Positions 44,883-56,233 of a stretch of 64,000 nt of DNA are shown piece after piece. The DNA comes from Cylicocyclus nassatus (Eukaryota > Nematoda > Chromadorea > Rhabditida > Strongylidae), in the NCBI GenBank assembly GCA_958299035.1, contig CATQJL010000223.1, positions 74,355,600-74,419,599 of the forward strand, given 5' to 3'. Below the pieces are notes generated by a model, which searched no databases, was not told the DNA's origin, and worked only from the letters and a program-made list of their open reading frames with translations. Position 1 is the first letter of the stretch. Every line of letters begins with the position of its first letter. Position numbers and translations under genes: made by a program.

Positions 44883-47852
44883 AATTCATGCATGTCAGAA
44901 CCATGACGTGAAACTGCTAGGCAAATTTGCACAAAGAAAATTTCTTGGTATTTCATGAAAATCAGTATTTTCATAATGTCAAACCTCACAAACCTGATAG
45001 TTAAAGCATGTGCAAGTTAATGAAGAGTCTGCGCTGGTGTGAGTAGTGATACCATGAAAAGTTCTAGTTTAGTCTTTTACCTTATGCCAATCGAAGATAC
45101 TAATTGTTTTTTTTTTCAAATTAGTTTTGACAAAATTCGTAGCATAACTCCACTACAACCTAATTCAATCAAGCAATTCATATTATTTAGTTAAAACTTT
45201 CCCGCTACAAGAGATCTGCCGTCATGTGAGCTTCCAGCTTCACTGAAGCAATGGAAGAATCAGCGTTTGATTTAAGCAAAATGACAGTTAATTTGCTTGC
45301 CAGTTATTCAACGACGTTTTAAGATTAGCCGTCTAACTTCGAATATTTTTCAAACATCTTTGACTAGTCTCAAATCATGTGGCAAGTCCGTTATTGAAAA
45401 TCTGCTGATCACAAGCTGTTCTATACGGTAGGAATGTGGGAGTGCCAAAGTGCAGCTCGAGAAGAGTGCGCTTGTACGAAACTCAGTCAATTGGGCAAAA
45501 GAATAATAATGCTACGAGTACCAATCACTGCGACCAGTTCATGTCAAAGTTCACATGTTGATACTTGGTCTATTTGTGTGAAATAGGGAAGTTCTATCAC
45601 TATATCAATGTATTGTCTATGTATGTAAAGAAATCTAAGAAGTTAAGGATACTTGGTAACCGTAGCCATTCAGATTGATTTGTATATGATAAAATGCGCC
45701 TTCTAAATCTAATTCGAAAACTGTCTTATATATCTGCTGAACGATAATATGGATGGAGTTATGATGGGTGGCGGACTTTATGAACGATAGCGCGCGCTGA
45801 GGCAGGGGTTTCAATAGGGTGCGCGTCCGAGGCCACGCCTACCGCTAGATGGGGAGTTTTCCGCAGGACAGCCTTAGCATTGGTCCACGGCTAATGTGGA
45901 CTAGTACACACTCTCAACTACTACATTCTTCTACCCTCCAATCAATATTCTCCTATATTCCTCTATATTCTCCTATATTCTTTATTTCTCCTGTATTTTC
46001 CTGCATTTCCCCTACATTTCTCTGGGTGTATGTCAAGAGTCTTACTATTTCAAAAGCGATTCAAAATGAAAATTTTGAAGGTCAAAAACTCATGAAAATG
46101 CAATTAATAACAAATTTGTATTTATTTTGGTCGGATATCCAGCAAAAGCCTCCAAACTCAGCAGGTAGTAACTTTAGATGACTAGTAAACCAATGTACTT
46201 TGTCTGGTGCTTTTTGAAGACTTGCGTAGCCCTAAACTTGAGTTTTGATTTGGTGACACCCAGAGAAATCGCGCCTTTTGACCGTCTCCCCATTTCTCTC
46301 ATATTCAGCGTCCATTTTTTGCTCTGGTAGCTTTACGGAGGTAGTCATGTTTCTTGTATAAAATAAACCCATCCGTAATGAGCTGGAGCACAAATAAAGA
46401 CGCATAAAGCTCTAAAATGAGAATCTTCTTTATAATTCTAATCACCTACTTATTACCTAATAACTTAATTTTACTGTGATATTGTCATACTATTCATTTC
46501 CGAACAAACTAACGGGATTTAATAGGAATATGCATTTTCGAAATAGTCAGTTTGTGTTGTAATGTAGTTCCAGAAGTAAGATTTAAACGCAACTGTACTC
46601 TTTGTGCAGTTTATTGTTATCATGATCATATACTACAATAATAAATGTTTATCAAGATGTGATAAATGTTCGCACATATGAACAGCACATAGATAGTCGA
46701 AGATAGAAGAATAGAGGTTAATAATGGAAACAATACCAGAATGAAAACATAGGCACAGATATAGAGAGTAATATAAAAAGATAATATGAAGTGATAAAGT
46801 GATTCGCTGACCTAGTTACAAAGGTGTGAAGGTCTGAACTAAGCGTTGACCTTGAACAACATAATCCCTGAAGCATATATGAGCCTTTAGAACGCTTATA
46901 TAAATACAGCAGAGATTTACAAAGAGTAAAACAGGATGATGCCCAATCTTCCCGGAGCGTTGTATCTGTTGCAGCAGCCAAACACAGGTGAGTTAAATGC
47001 TATTCCGCAGCTACCTCCTTCAACTTCAGGGAATCCCTCGGGCCGTAGACGCGATTATGATCTTCATGCGCAGAGGTACCCAGCTACCATGGAACAAAGC
47101 AAGAAAGGAAAACACCCTGTCATGCGTTACGCTATTCCTGGTAGTAATGGTTTAACATGGATAATATATGCAGTGAAGCATGCGCAGCATTGAAGGTAGC
47201 CCTCTTTGCTAAACGTTCGAGCATTTGAGAACAAACACAACTTATAAAGTCTATCGATGTACAGGATGCAGAATTGATAATGTCAATACTATGATTGCAG
47301 TAAGTTCACAATTCTAACTTATGGCAATATTCAGTTGAGCATAGCTCCTATAGGTGATAGATTACCAATTTTGTAGGGATCCATGTATGCTTCAGCACTG
47401 CTTCGCCCCGTCAAGTTATGATTATTTTTTCAAGAATGAATTGCGCTGCTGCGGAGGGTCAAAATCACCAATAACTTCTTCCCTTTTTCAAAGCAGAATA
47501 TGATTTGAGCAATTAAACAACAGTACTCCCTCTGAAATTCTCTTCAATAGCATCAAACAGTGCAACAGAACAAATTTGGTGATTTCTATCCAAAACAAAG
47601 CAAATTTTCTGCAAAAAATTGTAGTTTTCTTCAGAAAATCGTTTTGTAGATATCGAGCACACATTAGGAATCAGCTCGAGTGCATCTTATAATTTACATC
47701 GCATTTCGAATGATCACGGTCACCAAATATCCTTCCCTTGTAATAGATCTGTAATCGATTTGTAATTTTCCAAGAATTTGATTTCTCCTTAGCAGATCAT
47801 AGATTTTTCTCTAACGAGCATTACTACTTTGAGCTAAATTGCAAGTGTTCTA
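44883..47852. other. Intergenic, one weak candidate frame
   Basis: No supported gene. The plus frame at 46936-47193 (start MMPNLPGALYLL, after TATATAAA at about 46898) has a Pro-rich and a basic segment but no splice support or family. A TATTCTCC-type repeat runs at about 45942-45985. Confidence 0.4.
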
Positions 47853-48060
47853 CAGTCTGCCCCAATCCTAACCAGGCCAAAATCGGCATGGCGGGAGTCC
47901 GCGCCGCGAGAGTTTCGCGCCACACCTGCGGCTAGCTAGTCTGCTCTCTCCTCGATCTCTTCACTCTCTGCGACAGCGCGCGTATGCAGCGCAATCCCCT
48001 AGCGCTGCGAGCGCGCAAATTCAGCCGACGGTTTGGCCTGATCCCGATTGGGGCAGACTG
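47853..48060. mobile_element. 208-bp TA-flanked MITE
   Basis: It begins CAGTCTGCCCCAATC and ends GATTGGGGCAGACTG, flanked by TA at 47851-47852 and 48061-48062. The interior has a second inverted pair, CCAGGCCAAA and TTTGGCCTG. Tc1/mariner-type target; no transposase. Confidence 0.85.
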
Positions 48061-49259
48061 TACTTATTCTCTGCTTTTCGATGTTTTCTGGTGCAAACTT
48101 TCGTGGCACAACAAGTGGCAGCAGCTCTCGTTGCAAAGCAAAGTCTCATGGTTTACAATCTATCTGCTCCGCATAGATAAACGAATAGAACAACGTTGTG
48201 TCTGGATTATATCAATGGCAATACTCTTGATTGCCTCTCGTGTTTTGCGGGGTAGCCGAATAAGCTATGGAATAACGATTTATATTAAATCACAAATCAG
48301 AATGCTCTTTCCAGCTGCTCATTACAAGTTTAGTACAACTCTTCAGGAACATGTGTTATACTAGAGCTATACTCTCCAGTGTCATACGACGGTGGCCTAG
48401 GTGAGTAAGCAAAATCAGCGCTCAACGAAACTCGACGAAGAAAGCAATGCTTCAAGGAATGTCTGGGGCGGAGCAAATACTGCTTGATCATAAATGTTAT
48501 TTGAGGAGTCACTATGCTTTTACTAAGCTAGTCGCCTCTAAACTTCTCCACTTTTACAATAATGGTTTACTAGCGATTCTGAAGGATTATGGAGTGCGAT
48601 TTGAAGCCTGGTTTTTAGGATCTCATTGTTTGTATCAAATCTACTTAAGAAAAGTACTTTGTAGACGTGCTCTAAGCATGAAGTTTGCGAACCTGGCAGC
48701 GCAAGCACACTATATCAAGCGAAAAATCTACTGGGTGTACCTGGCAGCTGAAGTCCGACTGGATATAGGCAATATTTCTATCAAGACTACCCTACTCACT
48801 TCTAAGCACTGACTTACTCCTTGGCCTTTAACGATTTGTTCTTTCGATGCGGCATGCCAAATACGGCTTTGAATACTGATGCCTTTCATTCTATGTACCA
48901 CTCCTTCGTTCATCAGTGTTCGTTTCTTATTGACCCAGATTTTATCATCGTCTTGATTTGAGCCTTGCTTCTGCTGCTTATAGATTGTTCAGTTCGGGCT
49001 CTTGCATACATTGTACGTGCAATCGTATTTGCAACTTTCTACAAAGTCTACTACCCACCATACCGGTTGGGCTACGTAGGCCAGCACTATCCGTATAAAC
49101 ATTACGCTTTTAAAGAATTTAATAGGTTGGCGCATAGGTTTTGCAAGTTATTTCATGACTTTTCTCTTTTTGACTGTGATGCATTCATTTTTGAATGTGG
49201 CGTACATTAAAAGTAGGATACAAATATGCACAAACCGTTTGATTTCTGGTTTCGAATCA
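48061..49259. other. Intergenic, no supported gene
   Basis: Both strands have frames (plus 48447-48812; minus 48330-48512, ending SYDTGEYSSS...EELY) but none could be tied to splice sites or a family. Confidence 0.4.
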
Positions 49260-49763
49260 GAGAAAATTTGTTCATCTTCTGGAAGCTGGTCAAATCCGAA
49301 ATTTTAAGGGTCGGAAAACCCAAAATAAAGCCGTTCTCAGTCTGAATCAAACAAATCAAGCCGAAACTGTGTAGATGATTAGAGTTTCCCTCATCAAGAA
49401 TCTGAGTACAGTAATGTGTTAGTAGTTTGTGCCTCCAGATTCTGTGGTGGAGACTTTATTGAACTTATGTTGCAAGACTTGCAAGTCAAAGAGCCTACAA
49501 CCGGTTTTCAGACCACTGATGACGACGACATTGTCGGAACGTAAGGTCAATAATGTCTCCACCAAGCTGAGGGCACAAACTACTAACACATTATTCTACT
49601 GACATCTTATCATGCCCACATTCAAAGACGAAAGAGCATTTAGCTTAATCTGAGTACAATCGGCTTTATGTGTTTGATCAGACTGAGAACGGCTTTATTT
49701 TTGGTTTTCCGATCCTTGAAATTTCGGATTTGACCATCTTTCGAAGAATGAGTAAATTTTCTC
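49260..49763. mobile_element. Foldback element, ~500 bp
   Basis: The left arm (AGAAAATTTG.., GGTCAAATCCGAAATTT, AAGCCGTTCTCAGTCTGA, AATGTGTTAGTAGTTTGTGC) pairs with the right arm (GCACAAACTACTAACACATT, TCAGACTGAGAACGGCTT, AAATTTCGGATTTGACC, AAATTTTCT). No coding capacity. Confidence 0.75.
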
Positions 49764-51272
49764 CATTTTGCTATCAAATATTGAAACTGTTTGTGCAGGT
49801 TTGTAGCCTACTATCTATTGTACATCATATTGAAAGACGAATGTCAAAAAGAGAAAAGTTACAATAAGATGCAAAACTCATGTGCCAACCTCATATAAAA
49901 GGTCGTCTTACTCGCAACTGAAAGGGCATAGAGAGCGTTTCCAGAGAATTTTGGTTTTATGCTTACGTCTTTAGCGGTTTATCTTGCATTGTCGGGACAA
50001 GCCATTCCCCTATAGTTCTTGCAGGAAAAATTCTGATTGAAAAGTTGAGCTATTGATCCTTTTTATTCATTCATTCATGTCCACTGTATGACTCGCATCT
50101 TTAGCTTGTTTTTATACGCCTCTACAATTGAAAATGAAAATGTAAAGTTGCTAAAGAATGAAAGTGTTTGAGATTTCAAAACCGTCGGATCTCCTATAAA
50201 GGGCGATATGTGAGAAAAAGTATTTCTTCAAGAGCTTGTTACAGTGCAAGTATGTACCCCAAACTTTTCATTTGCTTTCACAACCATTTCCCTAAAGTAT
50301 TGCTAGGAAACTAGACGAGATGAGGAAGATGCTAAGCCGTGTTCAATTTGGCAACTTCTATTGAAGGAGTCACTTGCTAATACTAACACTGAAAAAAAAA
50401 CTATCCGACTGCATTTTGGATGGTCTATTGCACTGCTTTCGATATCCAACAAAACATGCATAAAATCACAAATATTCGGCGCTGATCCCACACCGCTAAG
50501 CGTTCAACAAGTTCGCGCGTTCTTGCTTTGTACGTCAGAGACCCGCTCACATGATTTCAAATTTCATCACCACATCCGAATGTAATCTCATTTATCCAAA
50601 TGAATGTGCTCTATTTTTATTGCGGTATTCTAAAATTGCTTTAACAAAACATCCGCTAACCAGTGTGGAGGCGGGATTCTGCAAAATTCTGCGTAGTTGT
50701 CTCTGCTCTAGTCCTCAAATTTACTGTCCACCGCTCTCCCTGTTCTGATTCCAAGAACAACACACAATGTAGTATAATGCAACCTTGCAATTCCGTTGCT
50801 AAATTAGCTCATGTTATATTAGCACTGCTAGCAGACATGCGATAGTGTGACCAATTCTCTCCGTACCTTTACTTCCGAGCTGAAAGGTGCCTATTTTCAA
50901 TTTTGAGCTTGATAAACTTTTCTACTAACTGAAAGAATAAATAAGAAAAATGCAACACAGGTTGAAGAAAGCACACTCCCTTATACTTAAGAACTCCCCG
51001 TTATTCACTGCGCTCACTCGACGACCATCACCTCTCTAGACGCTTATAAGCCTCAGCACTCCTCATGATTTTGGAAAATAAAGCTTTTTGATAACTCCCG
51101 GTGAATCCAAGAGCTTTAACCCAACGTCACTTTAGAGCCACGATACGTTGAATACAACCGCATGATTTCAAACAACGTTTGAAAATCCAAATTCTCAAGC
51201 TTTATATGGCATGAAATTATTTTAAAAAAATCTACAAAAACACCTTTCTACTTTCTGTGTTCCTTCTTACAA
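49764..51272. other. Intergenic, no supported gene
   Basis: TATA-like ATATAAAAGG at about 49893 precedes an 18-codon frame with a signal-peptide look (MLTSLAVYLALSGQAIPL) that ends at once; no second exon could be attached. Otherwise AT-rich DNA. Confidence 0.4.
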
Positions 51273-51458
51273 TCAACTACAAGTGAATTTGAAATTTTCT
51301 GGTGGTTTTATACAGATTTCCGTTGATTTTTTGACCCCCAGGGCTTGACAAATCCGAACATTCTGACACTCATAACTTTTTTTCGTAAGGTTGTGTGCAG
51401 CGAACGAGGAGAAGAGAAGACTTAGAATCAGCGCATAAAAACGCGTCCTTTTATACAT
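51273..51458 (-). CDS. Possible small secreted cysteine-containing peptide
   Basis: A single exon from ATG at 51458 encodes 61 aa: MYKRTRFYALILSLLFSSFA as signal peptide, then a short mature part with four cysteines (SYECQ, RICQA, EICIKP, FTCS) and a stop. An ATG four codons upstream (51470) is also possible. TATAAAAGG overlaps the start region, which would be odd for a promoter of this frame. No homologue is recognised; the Cys pattern does not match a known toxin or inhibitor family. Confidence 0.3.
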   Translation of the reverse strand: MYKRTRFYALILSLLFSSFAAHNLTKKSYECQNVRICQALGVKKSTEICIKPPENFKFTCS

Positions 51459-51564
51459 CTCAACTTCCATGCCAATTCAGGCATCGCTTCCTTATCGGAA
51501 AAATATAGAAGTCCCACAAGACCTCCTTTCTAAGGTAAACCTGCAGATACATCTACAGGTGTAC

Positions 51565-52043
51565 TTAAAGCTTAATTTGGCGATGGAGCTGGCCAGATGG
51601 CCGGATCGCTGTTGATGACGAATTGCTTCTTGCTTGGTCCTCGGTCTGATTCAAGCCATAGTGTCGTAGACCTTCTTCAGCAAACAACGACTCTGTTGAA
51701 GATCGCAGGAAATCCATCAGCTTCGCGTTCGATTCGCATATCATTTCCATAGTTGATGGTCTTCTGTGAGTACATGTAAATCGCTTCTTGCGTTTGCTTG
51801 TAACGTATGTTGGCTTCCAAACTTCGTGTTCAAAACAAGAATCATCTATATTGGATTCTCCTGAGTAGCAAAAATCTCCAAGCTCTTATGACGATTGTAC
51901 TGTTCTTTCACTTTGTCATAGTTCGATCGTTCTAAACATTTTTCCGTCAGCGCTAACGCTGGTGTACGTTGTTTTGGAGTAGACAGTTGTTTGGCATTTG
52001 ATAGCAGAAATTCTGAATTATCTGTTTGGATTTGAGTGTTCAT
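51565..52043 (-). pseudogene. Possible broken coding frame
   Basis: Two minus-strand frames follow each other: 52043-51846, ending after SLEIFATQE, and a frame open from about 51860 to 51565 that contains RKKRFTCTHRR and LMDFLRSSTESLFAEEGL. They are offset by one base where the first ends, so either a frameshift or an unseen splice separates them. No family is recognised. Codon use looks more coding than the surroundings, but this is a weak call. Confidence 0.28.
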
Positions 52044-52558
52044 TATCGAAGTTATGTTGACTTTTTCCGTGAAAACTGCATGGAGTTGTCATAACGAGGC
52101 CTTTTCTTTGAAAATGATTTAGCTCTGAAGGCAAGTTGTATGCCGTTATCCCGTTGTCCTTATTTTGTTGATTTATTGGAAGGTTTGTTTGAAAATCCTA
52201 ACAAATCTCTCGGCTTGTAAACGCATATTGGCTAATTCACTATTTTTAGCAAGAATCTTTCAACTCCTTTTATGTGTACTATGCTACATTACCCGACACA
52301 ATCATTCACAATCCGAACTGTGCGCATAACTTGAGCCCGCTTGAGGTAACTGCACTTCCCGACGAAATCATTTCGGATACTCTTGATCTCTTACGTAAAA
52401 TGCAGTGCTGACCGTGCTATGAAGCTACTTGAAATTATGGCAATTGAAAAGTTTAAAAAAAATAATTGCTTTGTCTCGAACGAAACTAATTGAAAAGCAC
52501 TATTGTATGCGTCGGCCGACGTTATATCATTGACCAAGACGGCTCCCATTTTCATCTA
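52044..52558. other. Short stretch with ambiguous exons on the plus strand
   Basis: A plus frame at 52250-52410 after TATTTTTAG is open for 53 codons (contains LPDEIISDTLDLLRKM). An upstream exon-like segment at 52122-52182 does not join it in phase. Not called as a gene. Confidence 0.3.
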
Positions 52559-54312
52559 TTAGGTGATGCAAGAGTGTTCGCCGGTTCATAAAAAAAATCA
52601 TAACTTCATTTCGACTCAACCATTCTCTTCACAGCACTATCTTTGCCATGAAATGGCATGATAAAGTTCGAGAGTTAAAAGCAATTAGATAAAGTCATCA
52701 GTTACCGAAGATTGGCATTTAGCAGGATCACAACAAATTTTGGAAGTATTTCTATATGATAGAAAAAGTTGTGAGCATTACTACAATACCTTTTGTCCTT
52801 TTTCAGCATGCTCAGAACTCCAAAACTGAAATATTCCTCTTTATCTGCTTCTAACTCTTGTTTTTTTTCGTTTTAGTTCATAAGAAAGATACTATATAAA
52901 TGAGCACAATTTTTTTCTATCGTAAATACTCTCAGAATTTTTTTGCGATCTTATCACTTCTAACTCTCGAACTTTCTCATACCTATTCATGATAAATGTG
53001 GCTCTCAAGAGAATGGTTTCCTTTTTGAAATAAAAATAGTTTTGAAAAATTCTATTGAGTCGAAAGGAAGTTACAAATACCCTCATGATTCGTCAGAAAA
53101 GTCGCCGGACTGCGGCGCACTCTGCCATGCGCTGCAGTGTGCCGGAGTACGACGCAGTCCACTAGAGTGCAGCGGAATGCGCCGCACTGCACACTGCAGT
53201 CCGCCGGACTGCACTAGAGTCCGTCGGAATCCGCGTCGCATCGCCGTATCTCGCTTCAGAATGGACGAACTCTGAATCCGAGGATACCGTTCGATTCAGC
53301 TCGGCGAGACGCATCATGTATTATATAGGAGTGTCTCAATCTAGCAGGATATGATAGGTATACGCAGACAGTGAGTTTTCGCTCAATTTTGCAGATTTTT
53401 GTTTGGTTGAATTGTAGTGTGCTGACAACAGTACTGCCATTGATTTGTCGCTGTTGACACATATAAAGTATACTATAGGATTATGGTAGAGAGTCACTCT
53501 TATCGAATTTGTTCTAAAATCTGCTCAAGATCACAATACCGCTCACAGAATGTGCAAAATTTCCGTGAACTTCGCGGAACTCCGGGACTTCCGCCAGAGT
53601 ACGCGATAATCCGGAAAGTTCCGACATTTCAGGATCCGCGGAATGGGAATCACGCAGAATACGTAACGCTATAACCTTCGGATTAAATATATTCTAAATC
53701 CGGAAGCAGCATTATGTTTAGATCGTCGAAGCAAATCTTATGATGTGCAGCGTGCTCTCGAAATTCCGTTTCCAGTTTTCTCAAAGTTTCTTCAGTGGAA
53801 GTCCTTTCGCAAGGATGTAACGCAGCGTGTGTGTAACATAAAAGATTCTAGTAAGCACTATTCGATAGTACTTTTCTTGTAGGTTATGGTGCGTTCAAAA
53901 GTAGCTGCAGACTATCTTCCAAAAAAGCTAGAAGCGTTGGTGAGTTTTGAAAAATCACGCGTTAAATTCTTCTCGCCGTGACTCCCTTCGGAATGAATGT
54001 ATTTTGAATCCGAAGAGAGCTTTGTACTCAGTTCATCAAGGCAAATCTTTCATTATACAGCATGTCCTCGATATTCCGATTTTAGTATTCTCAAATCTTT
54101 CTGTGGACGTCTTTTCGCAAAGGTGTAGAGCAGCGCGCATTGCCCGTGGTAGACTACAACAAGGACCTTTCGATAGTTTTCTGTAGATTATGGGGCGCTA
54201 AAAAGTAGTCACAGGCGTCTTTCCAATGTTCCAATGGAGATAGAAGGACTGGTAAATTGTAAAAAAATCTTGTCGTACCAAATTCTAGTCGTCGTAACCC
54301 TAGAATACGAAG

Positions 54313-54702
54313 CTATCTTGCTAAGAAGATATGAGTTTTGTAATCAGCAAGTCGGATAATCCTTACGAGCAAGTTTTCAGAGAACTTTGGGTTAGATTTT
54401 TCTCGTTTCAAGCTCTCAAGCTCGCTCGCCAGTAGGTTTTGGTCGAAATGTTGATGATCTTGGTTTGGAAGGAAATTTCGCTCATAGTGGTTTTCGAACG
54501 CACTGTTTATGAAAATCGTGTGCTCTGTCAAGTACAGGGTCTTTTTGCATAGATATGGTGAGGTAACTGTGACCGCGTCACGAAAGCTCGCAACTTCGCG
54601 TGCATCTCTCGCGTATCTGTCAGAAAACCTGCTTGACTGCTTATGGAGGTTAACGTTACTAGGAAGTGTGCCATCGAATAGTGCATGTCTCAAGCTCCAG
54701 TA
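54313..54702 (-). CDS. Open frame inside the nested element, no ATG
   Basis: About 129 codons are open between stops, from GRVYWSLRHALFDGTLPS to YKTHIFLAR. Composition and codon use look like real coding DNA (few rare residues, mixed Asp/Glu/Arg/Lys). There is no in-frame ATG near the start, and GCATGAG just before could be a splice acceptor. No domain is recognised and no DDE motif is seen. It may be an exon of an accessory or captured gene carried by the element. Confidence 0.35.
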   Translation of the reverse strand, partial: YWSLRHALFDGTLPSNVNLHKQSSRFSDRYARDAREVASFRDAVTVTSPYLCKKTLYLTEHTIFINSAFENHYERNFLPNQDHQHFDQNLLASELESLKREKSNPKFSENLLVRIIRLADYKTHIFLAR

Positions 54703-54904
54703 AACACGTCCTCATGCATTTTGCCCAAAATGTAAAGATAGCATACTTCGTCGAAATTCCGCCGTGACTCTTTATGCTTAGAGCAAAAAATGTGTAAGTG
54801 CAATCTTAAGAAATTTTGCACATTCTGTGAGCGGTATTGTGATCTTGAGCAGATTTTAGAACAAATTCAATCAGAGTGACTCTCTACCATACTCCTATAG
54901 TTTA

Positions 54905-55080
54905 TCATTTGATTCAACTGGCTTGGCATCGGCAAAGGCGGGGTTTCGTGACCTAATTAAGACTAGGTAATGATCAGAGAGTACTCGCGCGAGAGAGACG
55001 CAGGTGGGCCGCGGGCGCGAGCGGCCTCAACTAGATCACTAAACCCCGCCCTAATGGTGCCAAGCCAGTTGAATCAAAGG
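54905..55080. mobile_element. Harbinger-like MITE nested at the third level
   Basis: It begins TCATTTGATTCAACTGGCTT and ends in AAGCCAGTTGAATCAAAGG, flanked by TTA at 54902-54904 and 55081-55083. It interrupts the right arm of the element at 53067-55546; the uninterrupted left arm shows the empty site (CTATAGTATACTTTATATG read on the minus strand). A TTA/TAA duplication fits PIF/Harbinger. Confidence 0.82.
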
Positions 55081-55772
55081 TTACTTTCTATGTATCATCA
55101 GCGACAAAGCAATGGCAATACTGTTGTCAGCACACTGAACAATTCAACCAAACAAAAATCTGCAAAATTGAGCAAAAACTCACTGTCTGCGTATACCTAT
55201 CATATCCTGCTAGATTGAGACACTCCTATATAATACATGATGCGTCTCGCCGAGCTGAATCGAACGGTATCCTCGGATTCAGAGTTCGTCCATTCTGAAG
55301 CGAGATATGGCGATACGACGTTCTGACGAACTCTAGTGATGTGCGGCGCACTCCGCTGCTCTCTAGCGGACTCTAGTGGAGTGTGGCGCACTCCGCTGCT
55401 CTCTAGCGGACTCTAGTGGAGTGTGGCGCACTCCGCTGCACTCTAGCGGATGCGTCGCACTCCGGCACACTGCAGCGCACTGTGGCGGAGTGCGCCGCAG
55501 TCCGGCGACTTTTTTGACGAATTACGAGCGGTATCGTATGATTCTTTGAAAAACTGGCGAACGAACTTTCGCACCCACCTAATATTTTGGCAGTAAACTT
55601 GAAAAATTAAATAAAAATTGTTCCGAAAGCTGGTCTCAGCTATAAAACTATCTTCCTTTTTAGAGCACTACTACATTCCTTGGAACTAAAGTACCACACA
55701 AAATATGAAAATTACACCTGAGAGCTGTGGCTTTTTAAGAGAAGGATTGCACTTACGCATTTTTTGCTCTAA

Positions 55773-56233
55773 CAAGGGAAGGATACTAACTTAGATTCGT
55801 TTTTTGAGATGAGACATATATTTGGAATCAGCTTTAAACGCTGATTCCATATATGCTGTTTCTAGCCGCTTGGCATTATACCGGAGTTATGGGCTTGCTG
55901 CTGTAAGTAATCAACAAACGTCTGAACGTCGTAAGATAAGACGGCGGTAAATAAGAATCAGCTCGAAAGAAGTGCTAGGATGTTGAACTAGCATCAGATT
56001 AATTCTCTGATCTTGAAAGGGAGCATTATACAGTTGCAAAACCACCTAGTCTTCGACACCGGGGGCATCAGTGGTCAAGGAGCACGCAAACTTTGCATAC
56101 AAATGAGACCATAACTCGCTTCAGAGAATGCTAAGCAGCAAGGAATAGCATATTTGAAATCAGCGTTTCAAGCTGATTCCAAATATATGTGTACTATCTC
56201 AAAAGGCGAATCTAAGTTAGTATCCTTCCCTTG
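55773..56233. mobile_element. Harbinger-like MITE with TAA duplication
   Basis: The 461-bp element starts CAAGGGAAGGATACTAACTT and ends in its inverse, with TAA on both sides (55770-55772, 56234-56236). Just inside each end is a hairpin GGAATCAGCTT..AAGCTGATTCC. No transposase. A truncated relative lies at 37034-37410. Confidence 0.87.

Larger units (their letters stand above)
53067..55546. mobile_element. Long-TIR element nested in mariner copy 3
   Basis: The ends are inverse copies: ATACC(G)CTC..ATTCGTCA then GTCGCCGGACTGCGGCGCAC at 53067-53110, and GTGCGCCGCAGTCCGGCGAC..GAATTACGAGCGGTAT at the right. Inverse identity runs for more than 400 bp (for example TATGATAGGTATACGCAGACAG against its inverse near 55190). 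GC-rich 40-bp subrepeats (ACTCTAGTGGAGTGTGGCGC) sit inside the right end at 55325-55450. The interior has two tandem copies of a ~350-bp segment (53550-53850, 53900-54190) and a 130-codon open frame. Transposase and superfamily were not identified. Confidence 0.75.
52559..55582. mobile_element. Palindromic mariner derivative, copy 3, host of a nested insertion
   Basis: It begins TTAGGTGATGCAAGAGTGTT and ends in CGCACCCACCTAA, with TA on both sides (52557-52558, 55583-55584). The left half (52559-53066) is a mariner palindrome like copies 1 and 2 (GAATGGTTTCC, TTTTTCAGCATGCTCA, GAGTCGAAAGGAAGTTA). The right end continues only at about 55545 because 2.5 kb of other DNA is inserted in the right arm. 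Confidence 0.82.

Noticed and set aside
48330..48512. Terminal exon ending SYDTGEYSSS
   Set aside because: A possible acceptor exists, but no upstream exon with a matching phase could be found.
51273..51470. Toxin-like cysteine peptide
   Set aside because: Four cysteines without a known spacing and a TATA box overlapping the start; kept only as a low-confidence secreted peptide.
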